A stretch of 64,000 bases of DNA from Agapetus fuscipes (lineage: Eukaryota > Arthropoda > Insecta > Trichoptera > Glossosomatidae): positions 12,647,960 to 12,711,959 of the forward strand of contig OX637333.1 in NCBI GenBank assembly GCA_951799405.1. The letters are read 5' to 3'. Within the stretch, counting starts at the first letter, position 1, and every line of letters starts with the position of its first letter. Both the position numbers and the translations under genes were made by a program. The notes under the pieces are model-generated. The model had not been told where the DNA came from, did not search any database, and saw nothing but the letters and a program-made list of their open reading frames with translations. Below are positions 11,049-24,300 of the stretch, in pieces.

Positions 11049-14000
11049 CTGGAACATCAAGGATAATGAAGTTAAGTGTAGAGCAGGTACAAGATGTATA
11101 AAAAATTGAGAAATATTGTACAAAGTGCGTTGGCATTCGTTGATCATCGAGCTAGCAAATGAGTCTAGATAGTTGCTTCCTGGGATCTGTTGCACCTGAT
11201 ATCAGTTTCATCAGCATCATCAAGCGGAAGAAGCCCATAGCAGACATGGTTGAAACGCCCAGTAAATCCAGCTCTGATATATCACAGCAACAGATCCCGG
11301 AAAGCAACTCTATAAACACTAGTGAGTATTAATTCAGTAACGTAAATATAAAACATTGCATGGATTCCCCTTGATCGCCTAATTAGTAAATATCCCATAT
11401 ACTTATACAATGTTAAAGTTCTCATGTTATTTGATACTTATTATACTTATTGCATGAGTAATATTTTACCTGTGTGTTGAGGAGTCTCTCAAAGGCTTCG
11501 TGCTTCTTGAGCTGGCCATCCACTTCCTCCACGCTGCTGTTGGGAGACACCTCGGTGGACCCTGGAAGGAACGGTGATGAAGTGTTAGGTCAAGGCGGCG
11601 ACACACTTACAGTGGATAATCTATAATTCAAACTAGGAAAAAAAATCAAGGAGTCATAAAGTTGTGCGTTGACTTCTTAGGTGGTATGAGGCTGAACACC
11701 CACACTGCATTGGCAAGATTTGCAAGTTTATGTTGTGTACATTAGAGTGGAGCGAAATGTCTTTTTGGGTTTTATCAAAAATATATAGTACAGAAAAGGT
11801 GCCTTTAAGGCTCAAATTTACTAATTCAAAAATAAACTTAAGTTAAAATGAGGGTAACTTCCCGCACAACATCATTGAATGTTCCATAAACAATGATTTT
11901 TAGCTCATATTTGACGCTGTTTAAAACTATTAAGGCAAATATTTTTTATAATTTTTATGTGCTTAAATTATAATTTCTGAAACGTTCAGTTATCAATTCC
12001 CCATAGCGGCTCCTTTATGGAGATGCCTAAAATAACACACACAGATGTGCTCACTACTCTAAAAGGGTTAGATACACGCAAATCCAGCGGCCCTGATGGT
12101 ATTCCAGCCTTAGTATTAAGAAACTGCGCAAATGAACTAGCTCCATCCCTTTATAAACTGTACAAACTGTCCCTTGGATGCGGTACCGTGCCTTCTAACT
12201 GGAAGGTTGCAACCGTTCATCCCATCCCCAAGAAGGGAATTTGCTCTGACCCTGCCAATTATCGTCCAATCGCAATCACTTCCTTACTTTCAAAAGTCAT
12301 GGAAAGGATCATAAACGATAAGCTTATGGAATATCTGGAAACCCATAAACTGCTTAGCGACCACCAATACGGTTTTCGCCGTAACCGCTCCAGTGGTGAC
12401 CTTCTCACTTATGTCACACACGTCTGGGGCCAACGCCTCGATCTTATGGGCGAAACACAAGCTGTTGCTCTTGATATTTCCAAAGCTTTTGATAGAGTTT
12501 GGCACTCCAGCCTCCTCAACAAATTGTCATCATTTGGACTTCCCCTTCTCCTCGTAGAATGGATTTCCAGCTTTCTAAAAGACAGATCTATCCAAACAGT
12601 CATCGATGGTAGTAAATCAGCCCTGCTACCAATCAATTCCGGTGTCCCCCAAGGATCCGTCTTGTCTCCGACACTTTTTCTTATGCACATCAATGATTTA
12701 CTATCCTATGCTCCTATCCACTGCTATGCCGATAACAGTACAATACATGACGGTTTCTCTTTTACAAAGCCCCCAAATAGTTCAGCGATATCTATTGCTT
12801 GTGAATCATTAGCTTCAAAGATCAATACAGATCTAAGGGCTGTCAGCCGTTGGGGCACTGACAACCTTGTAGAGTTCAACACCAAAAAGACTCAAGCATG
12901 TCTGATATCCTTAAAGAGGATTCCAAACAACTCGCTGCCTTAGTGCTTGTTTACTGTAAACGCCATTGAGCTAATTTTACAGGAGCAATGTTTTTGTGTT
13001 TTGTTATTGTAATTGACAAAATCGTAATTCAATTGCCTATTTTACCGAAAGTACTGCAGGTCTGGCACTATAATAATCGGTAAAAATCATAATAATGTTA
13101 CGTTTAATACTAAAAAAAGGCGTTTTAAAATGGATATACGTCAAAGATGCGCAACGGAAATTTCGTAAAGTGGATATACAGTAAAACGATCTTGAGATTG
13201 ACCGGACGCTCGCAACAATCTTTTAGTGCTTGTTTACTCTATGCGCCAAATCACATATAAAGGGTGTTCCAGTCACTTCTTCACCGCACATTATATTTGT
13301 TGTACTTATTTAATTCATATTACACAGTAAGTAGGCTATTGAACTTTCATTTGACTTTTATTTATTTCTTTACTTCCTTCCTTTCCTATTAATACTCTAG
13401 TGTTACCAAAGAGATGGAAGAGAGAAGTTTATTATCAAAATATTTTTTTATTTTCTTTAAGGTTTTTTTTGTTTTTTACTTTCTTGCTCTAGCTGAAGAC
13501 TAAAAATTTCATTTTTTTTCACGAAACGGTGCTATAAAGAAATCATCAACTCATCATCATCATTAAGAAAGTATTGATTTGGTGTGAAATTTTTTTTTCG
13601 AGGTTTTCACGGAAATGAGTTGTCCTGGTGCAGGACATGCCAAAAAACACTATCTTTCAAAAACGTCCGTCTGTATGTGTGTGTGTGTGTGTGCGTGTGT
13701 ATGTGTGTCACTTTCCAAAGTATTAGACTTAGAGATACCAAATTTTGGCTACATCAACTCTTTTGAACATGTTTTAAATATGAATTACACGGCATTACAC
13801 CAACTTGAAAATTCAAGATGGCTGCCATACAAAAAAAAACATAAAATTTCAGATGGCAACTCATAGACCCAGGTTTGCAAGAGTGTTGCCATACCTAATT
13901 TTTTTAGTAAAAATTTGAGCAACGACCACACTGAAAAAAATAATCTTGGAGCCGTTTTTGAGAAAAGTGCAATTTTATGTTTTTTTTGTATGGCAGCCAT

Positions 14001-15250
14001 CTTGAATTTTCAGGGTGATCCCATGCCGGTCGGCTCATCAAAATTTGTGGTTGTCAATTCTCTAAATCTAAAAATTGGTGTCTCTGTGATTAGTAGTATC
14101 GGCTGGGACATACACACATACGGACGGACAGGTTCGACAAATTAGGTTTTTTTGCACGTCCTGGCGCAAGACAACTCATTTCCGTTGAAACCTCAATTTT
14201 TTTTTCGGACGAATACAATACTTTATAGCTCCTTCTGACTGCTATAAAGTAAAAATATATTGAAAAGTTCTCAGCAGTTAGAGTGTTAATAAAAAAACAC
14301 TTTTTAGAAAATTTAAGACAATAATGATAACTTATATGATGTCATTATTATATTTTCCAAAAAGTGAATCACATACAAAGTGAGAAATTTCCAGACAAAA
14401 TGTTTGGTAATAATCAGAGGGTTAAAATTAGATAAAAGGCTGCGATTCTTAAAACTTTCTAAATAGCAATAATAATCAGTCTTTACTTTTTCAAAACATG
14501 ACAAAAAAGTTTACCCACCATACAAAGTCCAAGTTTGCATACAAAAGCGTTCAATGACCATCTATGTACATATGTATAATAATCGAGAATCGTAGTTGCA
14601 ACGAAATATTAACATTCAAAACTCAGATCAATTGCATGCCCACAAACAGAAACTTGTAAGTTCGCGCTTACAAATGCTGAGTGTGTACTTACAAATTGAA
14701 ACCAAATCTCAAATGAACATTAAGCCTGCAACTCTGACATTGACAAAGTGAATTATTTTTTACACTATGGGTGGTCAGCTTTATACCAACCTATAAATCA
14801 AGGTTCTTTCTTGTGTAATTGGCGTTTTTTTCAGAGACGACCAACCTCGCAGAGGGCTCTTGAGGTGTGATTCACACAAAACGGCGCTCACCAAATAATC
14901 TTTTTTTTCTTCTTGAAACAGCATAAACTGGCAAGTCTGGTCTCGGACCGGTCCGTAGGCCGTAGTGGCAACACTTCGGACTCGTAAATGGAAGGTTGTG
15001 GATTCGGATCCCGGCGGAGCACACAAAAATACCATTAATATTTCGCATGTGCTCTTCGCTGGGTTGAAGAATTCATAAGCCTTTACCAATGACCGGTCAC
15101 CAAGGGTCCATCCAGCCTTACAGCAACTGGGTCTTGCTTGAGTATTGGCGCTTTGTAGCGACGACCAAGCTCGTACACCTCTGCGGCACTAAAACAAGTG
15201 TCATAGACCCCTAGAGTCTTTAGAATCTAGGGAGTCTCCCGCACAGGATT

Positions 15251-15306
<56 letters not shown>

Positions 15307-18300
15307 ATTCTAGCTTTAAATTCGTCATACAGTGAGTTAATTTATGCAAGAAAGTCGAGTGCAGATTCTGTGCATTTTTTTTTATTATTTTGAAGAAAAC
15401 ATCAATTATATATCAGAAAATATGTTTTTTTGGGACAAAAGTTGTAGCTTTCTATCTCTTGTATAAAATGTTTACGAAAGTAAGTCTGTTTTTATTTTGA
15501 ATTTTCAAATAGTGCGTGAACTACGTTATTGAAAGATGGAACATTTTTATACGTTTCAATGTTTTGATGTTTGCTAATGATGCTCCTTGCCTGATAGGTT
15601 GGTATGAGGCTGACCCCCCATGCTGAAAAAATAGGTTCGCTTTTGCTTACGCCACCCTGATTTTACAGATATGTGACAGGAGTTGCAAGGTTTATGTTCA
15701 TGTGAGATTTTGTTGATTTTAATTTTAAATTTAACGTCAATTTCAATTTTCAGTAAGGATAGGCAGAATAAGAAGAAATGGAGGCAGCTCTGCAGAGGCT
15801 CTGGCCACCCCTAGCGGAATGGCGACAGAATTACAGTTACAGTTACATATATACATAAATACTTGTTCAGATTATATTAAATTTTTATGAAAATAGAATA
15901 TGATCTGTAATTTCGGCTGGTACATGCATACATACATATACGGACGGACGGGACATTATGCCTTGGGACATTTATCGGTGGGCATTTTGTCGTGGTACCA
16001 AAAATATACTGTAAGTTATCCACGTACGTGTCTAATTAAGCATTTTGTAATCTCGTATGGCAATTATTGTCTATTAATAATTACCTACTGTTTCACGAAC
16101 TAAAAATGTAGCAACCTGTATGTTAAAATGCCATTACGTTCATTTCAACATATAATCGACTAACCGTTCACATTGAACAATGCAATGGCAGAAATTGTTT
16201 TTGCAGATGGTCGGGAGATGTTTTTCTTCCTATGAACTATAATTTTTAAAGGATTTATCTCAGGAATCCCTTGAAAACTTAAATATTCATCTCAAAATTC
16301 CGAGCGGGCTACGGTTAAAAAACGATGTTTAGGTGTGACGTCACACCCACGCGCGTCTGTGATTGGCACATACGGCAGCCACTCGTCAGCCACGCATGCG
16401 CATCAGCATTTGTGGCGTATCCAGTAAACAAGCACTGAGTTGAAATTTCGAACACAGAATATCGTCTGTGAAAATGTTGAATAACTCGCACATTTGAAGA
16501 CAAATACGTATTTTTTTTAGCTCAGATTGTGTAGAATTTTATTCTTAAGACAACTGCATCAAAAAGTCATATTTGACAAGATTGGCGTATACAGTAAACA
16601 AGAACTGGGGGAGCGAACTATCTCCCAACTTTCGACAATGTCTCCCTCTCTAACCATGAACACTGAAATCTTCTTGGTGTTTCTCTGTCATCAGAGTTAA
16701 AATACCATGATGCTATTGAGTCTCGCACAACTTCCGCTTTCCGGCGACTCGGCATATTATACAGAGCCCGTAGGTTTTTTACTTCAGCCCAGTTATTGAC
16801 TCTGTATAAATCCCAAATCCACCCCATTATCGAGTATGGCAGCCATCTCTGGTGTGGTATGTCCAAGAAGTTGAGTGACCAACTTGATTCTGTGCAAAGG
16901 AGGGCAGTGAGGTTGATCAATGATCCTTCTCTGACATCCGATCTGCAGCCGCTCCAGCACAGAAGAAAAGTTGGAATGCTCAGTCTTTTTTATCGATATT
17001 ACCACGGAGCTTGTTCTAATGAGCTCCATTCATTAATCCCTCCCCCTCGCATTTCAGAAAGAAAAACTCGTAGTACGACTCTTATTCATCCCTTTGCAGT
17101 CGATCTCAAAACTATGAGAACTTGGCGTTTTCATGACTCATTCCTTTGCCAAACTGCCGTTTATGGAATGGTCTACCAGTATCTGTGTTCCCTTCCCAAT
17201 TTAATCCCGGTTTTATTCAAAACCAACATCAATCAACACTTCCTTGCAGCGCCTCACGATAGAAGCAAGACCTCTGCGGCACCCTTCCAGGGTGACATAG
17301 ACCCCCAAGACTTTTAAGAATTGGGGAGCCTCCCGCGCAGGATTCCTTAAAAAAAAAAAAAAGTTCTACAGACAACTGCACAATCGCATATAAGAACGGA
17401 ATTTCTAAAAAAAAATCACATTTTGACCTCCCTATAATCTATAATCTAAGTTGCAAGGATATATTCATTTAAAGCTCTCAGATGTATGCCCACAAACCAA
17501 CAAGTGTAGTTCGCGCTTACAAATGCTGAATGTGTACTTACAAATAAAATCCAAACCTCAAATGAACATAAGCCCCACAACTTTTGCCGACCTTCCCTGA
17601 AACAGGGGTGACATTGGCAAAGTGAACCATTTTTTACAGTATGGGTGGTCAGCCTCATACCAACCTATAAGTCAAGGAGTGTCAAAAAAACTACAGGTAT
17701 GGAGTGTCAGACACGGCAGAAATTGCAATTGCATAATCTGCTTTGTCTGATATTAAGGCTGATGTCCCTACAATTGATAAGACATACGAGACGAAGGGAT
17801 AGAACTTTGTAAGGAAAGTCAAACATAGATGGATATGGTTATTCATGAAATATCAGCATTGTACTGTAATGGAAGGAAGAAACATTAAATATTCCTTAAA
17901 TAAATGGTAAATGCTCCAAGAAATAAAAGTTGAAGTGCACATAACGTTAATTAAAGAGACAGGGTCTATTTACGTGGGATACGTAATACCTAAGATGGGC
18001 TCAGTGAAACATTTTTCAGATGCAAATATTTCTCAAAGTACCCTTATGGCAATCGATTGTGATGGACCGAAAGTTAACTCCGGAAAGAACGGTGGAATCA
18101 TTAGACTGCTTGAAAAAGACTTAAAAGACCACTGCAATGGATAGTTTGTAAACTACGTATGAATGAACTATCCATTTAGACATGACATGTTTAATAATAA
18201 AGAGCAATAACTCAAAAAATAAGAATGTTGGGAAATCACGTTTGAAGTTCAGACAACCAGTACAACTTGTATGGGATGAAAAAGGCGACCGATGTTTTAT

Positions 18301-21300
18301 CTCGGTCATATTCGTCTAAATTGAACGGCTGTCGCATTCTACCTATTCTTCTCGCATTGTTCTTACGTTTTATTACAAAATCTCGATTTTCTCAATTTTT
18401 GAGTTATTTATCTTTATTATTAAACGTGCGATGTATTCCTTTATATGGATGAGTGTACTTCCAGACCTAAGTCTTACACTGAACTGCTGGGAAAAGCACC
18501 CGAACCTTGTGAAAAATTGCCTAGTAAAATCTAAATCTAAGCTGCAAAGATATGTATCATTTGAGATTCATATTAAATGCATTCCCACAAGACACACATA
18601 ATTTCGCGCTCACACATGCCGCATGTGGACCTACAATATAAAAAAACCCAATCTCAAATGAACATAAGCCCTACAACTCTTGCCGACCTTCTCTGAAACA
18701 GGGGTGACATTGGCAAAGTGAACCATTTTTTACAGTATGGGTGGTCAGCCTCATACCAACCTATCAGTCAAGGAATTATGATAAAAGCCTAGTAAAATAA
18801 TTCAACAAATTGAACTATGAACGCTTCCAAATAATACTCCAAAATTGAGAACTGACCAACAGTATTTGTACGACTTTGTCTCAGCAGTAACAACAAGGGA
18901 TTTTCTTTAAGATTTGACAAAGAGATCTCAAGGCCAGATTTTACATGCCCGTTGGCTTAAACGAGCCAACTAAATGCTACGTCTGTAGGTAGCAACGGAA
19001 TCACCGTCAGAAAATTGGACAACACTAGCTACTTTTGTGATAAAAGTGTGTTCTTCATCATACATAGGTTCTTAGAAAAATAATTTTTCATATAAAGATG
19101 ACGCGATTCACCAAATATATGCTTAATCACTTAAAAGAAGTAAAAAATTCAGTAATTGGAGAAAATAACTATTTTTGGGATTCAGAAAATATGTCATTAA
19201 CAATGATTACCGGCAAAAACAAACACATCAGAAAATTAACAACACAACGTAGCTGAAAGGCAAAATATTAGATCTCTTACGCAAAGACTTTTTAAGAGGC
19301 TTGAAATATATTTCAATGCTCCAACTTATGTTGATCTAATAAGATGTCAGGAAAATATTACCGAGCCTTTTTTAGAAAAAAAACCAATAAAGAAGTTTAG
19401 TGCCTTATTCAATCTAGTGGTGACGGTGACCTGCAATTTAAACGGCTCTCATGTAGAGTAGTAATACATTTCCGAATAAATATTTGCTCCCATTCCTTAA
19501 AAGAACTCATTTGAAATTAACTGAAGTGCTAAATATGCTCCAATCGAATTCAAATTTTGAATTTTAAATCTGAATATCAAGCTTAAATGTTTTTTTAATA
19601 ATATATTGTCTACCTATTAGGCGTGTGCCTATATGTGGTGCACGCCCCTGCTCTCATGCCATACTTGACAGTTGAAAGAGCAGTGAAAATAACAAGAGAT
19701 GCTGCTTTGGGCCAATGTACTAAAAATCTAGATTAGTAGCTATAAAAGCCAAATTAGAACCAAGGAGCAAAATGCCGAAATTTGAAGAAAAAGCAATTTT
19801 CAAGCAAAATTTTTTTTTTTTTTATAAAATCTGTACTTTTTACTTTATAGCAGTCCGAAGGACTGTTATAAAGTATTGTATTCGTCCGAAAAAAACTTTC
19901 GAGGTTTGAACGGAAATGTGTTGTCCTGCACCAGGACATGCAAAAAAACCTAATTTGTCGAACCTGTCCGTCCGTCCGTCCGTCCATATGGATGTATGTA
20001 TGTATGTATGTCCCAGCCGGAACTACTAATCGCAGAGACACCAATTTTTGGATTTAGAAAATTGACAACCACAGATTTTGATGGGCCGACCGGCATGGCA
20101 CCAACCTGGAAATTTAAGATGGCTGCTAATCTAATCTAATCTAATCTAAGTTGCAAAGATATGTTACATTGGAGATTCACATTACATGCATTCTCACAAC
20201 CAGACACGTACAAGTTCGCGCTTGCACATGCCTCATGTGAACCTACAACATAAAAACCAAATCTCAAATGGACATACACCCTGCAACTCTTGCCGTCCTT
20301 CCCTGAGACAGGGGTGACATTGGCAAAGTGAACCATTTTTACAGCATGGGTGGTCAGCCGCATACCAACCTATAAGTCAAGGCTGCCATACAAAAAAAAC
20401 ATAAAATTGCACTTTTCTCAAAAACGGCTCTAACAATTTTGTGGTCGTTGCTCAAATTGTCGCAAAGAAAATTGGTTATGGCAGCACTCTTGCCAATCTG
20501 CGTCTATGAGTTGCCATATGAAAGAAAAAAACGATTGTGATTATCTCGGAAATGGCTGGGTTGACAAAAAAAAAATGTTCTACATATTACGCGCAATATT
20601 AATTTCTACAAAAATTTAAAGAATATTAAAAAAAAATTGTACTTAAAGTACCGTTTACACGATCTCAAAATTTTCATCGAAATTATTAAAAAGACCCATA
20701 AAAACGCAATTTTGTAAAACTTTTTTTAAATTCACAAGAAAGAAAAATTTATAAACTTCTTTGCACTATAATTTGTTTTTCACTATTTTGAGAATTCAAG
20801 ATGGCTTCCAAAGAGGAGAAAACTTCAAATGCGATTTTCTCAAAAATGGCTCGAACGATTTTTTTTTAATTTTTAGTAAAGTAGTTGCTTGATACATTCT
20901 CACCAAATTTATTTATGGCAACATTTTTGCGAATCTGCGTCTATGAGTTGCCATATGAAAAAAATAAACAATTGTGATTTTCTCAGAAGTGAAAGCGTTG
21001 ACAAAAAAGATATGTTCTACAATATTATACGTAACATCAAATTTTAGAAAAAACTTAAATAAATTTTTTGAAAATAAAAACATAAAGTGTCGTTTACATG
21101 ATATCAAAAATTGAAATTAAAAGGCTACAAAAACCCATCAGAACGCAAAAAACTTTTATGTTTCTTAACTTTTTCAGAAAAAACTTTTTTATCACTATAA
21201 TTCATAGTGAAATATTTTTCAAATTTTAGAAAATTCAAGATGGCTTCCGAACAGCTGAAAGTTTCAAATGAGATTTTCTCAAAAACGGCTCCTACGATTT

Positions 21301-24300
21301 TCTTTATTTTTTCTGCATAATCGTCATTATAATACTGCTATGTAACAACAAGAACCATTGCCTCATAATTTTCTTTGTTTTGGGGGCTGCCATACAAGAG
21401 AAAAAAATAATTTAAAATTTCTCGGCAGAGAAAGGGTTAACTAAAAAATAATGTTCTACAATTGAAAAGCTTTTATATATACCTACATAAATGAATCATT
21501 ACTTTTTTCAAAAAAATATTATAAAGTATAGCCACCATACAAAGTGACAAATTTTCATACAAAAAATTATTGTAATATTTTTGGTAGCAAAACGTCTAAT
21601 ACCCATAAATAAACCTACATAACAATTAGCTCAATCAATTGCTATAAAACAACAATAAGCGTTGCCTCTTAATACTCTTTGTTTTGGGGGTTGCCATACA
21701 AGAGAAAACAATATTTTAAATTTTCCCGGCAGAGAACGGGTTAACTAAAAAATAATGTTCTACAATTGAAAAGCTCTTATATAAACCTACATACATTCAT
21801 CATTACTTTTTTCAAATAAATATTATAAGGTGTAGCCACCATACAAAGTGACAAATTTTAATACAAAAATAATTGTAATATTCTTGGTACTAAAACGCCT
21901 AATATAAAATACTAGGCTACGAGTCTTAAAATCTAGTAAGTTGTACCCATATAAAAATCAATCATAACTTTCCAAAATATCAATGAAAAGTATAGGTACC
22001 CACCAAACAAAGTGTTAGTTTTGATACAAACGGGATCAATGATAATACTGCAAAAAAAATAATTGAAAATTTCTCGGCAGAGAAAGGGTAAACTAAAAAA
22101 CAATGTTCTACAATTAAAAAGCGTTTATATATACCTACATACATAAATCATTACTTTTTTCAAAAAAATATTATAAAGTATAGCCACCATACAAAGTGAC
22201 AAATTTTCATACAAAAATTTATTGTAATATTTTTGGTAGCAAAACGTCTAATACCCATAAATAAACCTACATAACAATTCGCTCAATCAACTGCTATAAA
22301 ACAACTATAAGCATTGCCTCTTAATACTCTTTGTTTTGGGGGTTGCCATACATTAGAAAACAATATTTTAAATTTTCCCGGCGGAGAACGGGTTAACTAA
22401 AAAATAATGTTCTACAATTAAAAACTCTTATATATACCTGCATACATTAATCATTACTTTTTTCAAATAAATATTATAAGGTGTAGCCACCATACAAAGC
22501 GACAAATTTTAATACAAAAATAATTGTAATATTCTTGGTACTAAAACGCCTAATATAAAATACTAGGCTACGAGTCTTAAAATCTAGTAAGTTGTACCCA
22601 TATAATAATCAATCATAACTTTCCAAAATATCAATGAAAAGTATAGGTACCCACCAAACAAAGTGTTAGTTTTGATACAAACGGGATCAATGATAATACT
22701 GCAAAAAGACGATTCCTTAAAAAGATTAGCTTCATTACTTACACACAACTAAATGTTTTGTTTTGAAAATTGGCTATGACCTAAACATGACCGTATTTTG
22801 TGCTATAAAGTCCTGTGCAGTCCACTGTACAATTTATTTGTATTGTTTTGGAATGTACGAACGAATGATTAAACTACATTTATTTATATTTTTTATACCT
22901 CGACTAACTTGATTCAGCTCCATATTGAGCTGGAGCTACATATGTTGTATATTTTCAACAAAAATATATTCTTTGAAGTCAGTGTGCGGGAACAAGGAAT
23001 TTTTTGAATAACCTGATTTTTTTTTCTTTATTTTTTATTTCATTAATGGCACAAAAAATCAGGTACATGTTTTTGAAAAAAAAAAAAAAAATCTCTTACA
23101 AGATCACTCCATTATAGTGTACATGCAGCAGGTGGAAGTGCAGGACTTAAGGATGTTTGCTTGTGGGCATGCATTTAATATGCATCTTAACTGTTCATAC
23201 ATCTTTGCCACTTAGATTATAGATACAGCAACTGGGTTCTACTTGAGTTGACACTACACACAAAGTGACAACCAAGCTGGCAGAGGGCCTTTGAGGTTTT
23301 TTTTATAAAGTTTCAACGACACAACAAATAAATAGGTATTTTAGCATTATGAAAAATGCATTGTCACCCCTGTTTCAGGGTCATTTGTATGAAGACCTGT
23401 CAATCCAAGATGGCCGCAAGTGAACAGCTGATTTGTCTTCATACAAATATTGCAAAATTCGGTAGGTAAGAATGACTGTGCAGATGAAACTTCCAGCCCA
23501 GGCACCATTAGTTTGTCAAAGCGTGGGCTCAACCGACGACTAAAATAACTAATAATAGCCCCGTATCTGCTTCAACGCAATGGCACCTGGCACTTAGTAC
23601 ATTTTGAATTGCCTTTGGAGTTTTTTTTTTTTTTTTAAGAAATCCTGTGCGGGAGACTCCCTAGATTCTAGAGACTCTAGGGGTCTATGATACTTGTTGT
23701 AGTGCCGCAGAGGTGTACGAGCTTGGTCATCGCTACAAAGCGCCAATACTCAAGCAAGACCCAGTTGCTGTAAGGCTGGATCGACCTTTGGTGACCGGTT
23801 ATTGGTAAAGGTTTATGAATTTTTCAACCCAGCGAAGAGCTAATTTGAAAATATAAATGGTATATTTTTTGCGCTCCGCCGGGATTCAAACCCACAACCT
23901 TCCCATTCAGAGCTTATCGCTTTAATAAAGTATAATTGAAGTCGAATGAAGAAGTAAATGACAATAATTAGTATTTAAATGCTAAAAACATAAAAAATCA
24001 TCGGCCGATGTCTATACAGCGGACGACAGGTCCACTCTGAGCAAGCGCATAGAGCGACTGAAGCTTAGACACGTGATATAGGGAAGGCGACGGGCGGCGG
24101 CTAGCCAGGGAATTTAAACCTTTTGAAATATTTCAGAAAATTAAAAGTTCATAATATATGTACCAAAATAATGTTAAATTGAACAACAAATGAAAACATT
24201 CATAATTATTTCCACATTACTCGTATTATGTTAAAGCACAATTACGAAAATTACGTAAGTTAAAAGAAAAACATAAAACAATAGAAATATAAAAACCAAA

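Larger units (their letters stand above)
12943..16606. mobile_element. TIR element D inside the LINE
   Basis: Ends GTGCTTGTTTACTGTAAACG (12943) and, from the reverse strand at 16606, GTTCTTGTTTACTGTATACG. A second, inner pair of the same termini occurs at 13229 (GTGCTTGTTTACTCTATGCG) and at about 16435 on the reverse strand (GTGCTTGTTTACTGGATACG). No transposase. Carries foldback-family and family-A copies and SINE S3. No clear target duplication. Confidence 0.75.
12000..17355 (+). mobile_element. CR1/Jockey-like LINE, 5'-truncated and split by element D
   Basis: Reverse-transcriptase half at 12017-12942, then the 3.66-kb TIR element D (12943-16606), then the C-terminal half (16610-17317), the 3' UTR and a poly-A. 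No endonuclease or first ORF. Its 3' tail (CTCTGCGGCAC ... CAGGATTCCTTAAAA) is shared with SINE S3. Confidence 0.88.
19836..22850 (+). mobile_element. Foldback family B copy B2 (longest)
   Basis: Starts with a hairpin, ACTTTATAGCAGTCC-GAA-GGACTGTTATAAAGT, followed by CGGAAATGTGTTGTCCTG. The other end has GACTGCACAGGACTTTATAGC (reverse strand). Inside are degenerate modules repeating CTCAAAAACGGCTC, AAAATAATGTTCTACAA and CACCATACAAAGTGAC, and a 651-bp tandem duplication. No coding capacity. An inverted relative is at 49297-51396. Confidence 0.78.

Noticed and set aside
11230..11330. Plus-strand exon coding KRKKPIADMVETPSK
   Set aside because: No acceptor/donor pair or partner exon; it is one arm of an inverted repeat.
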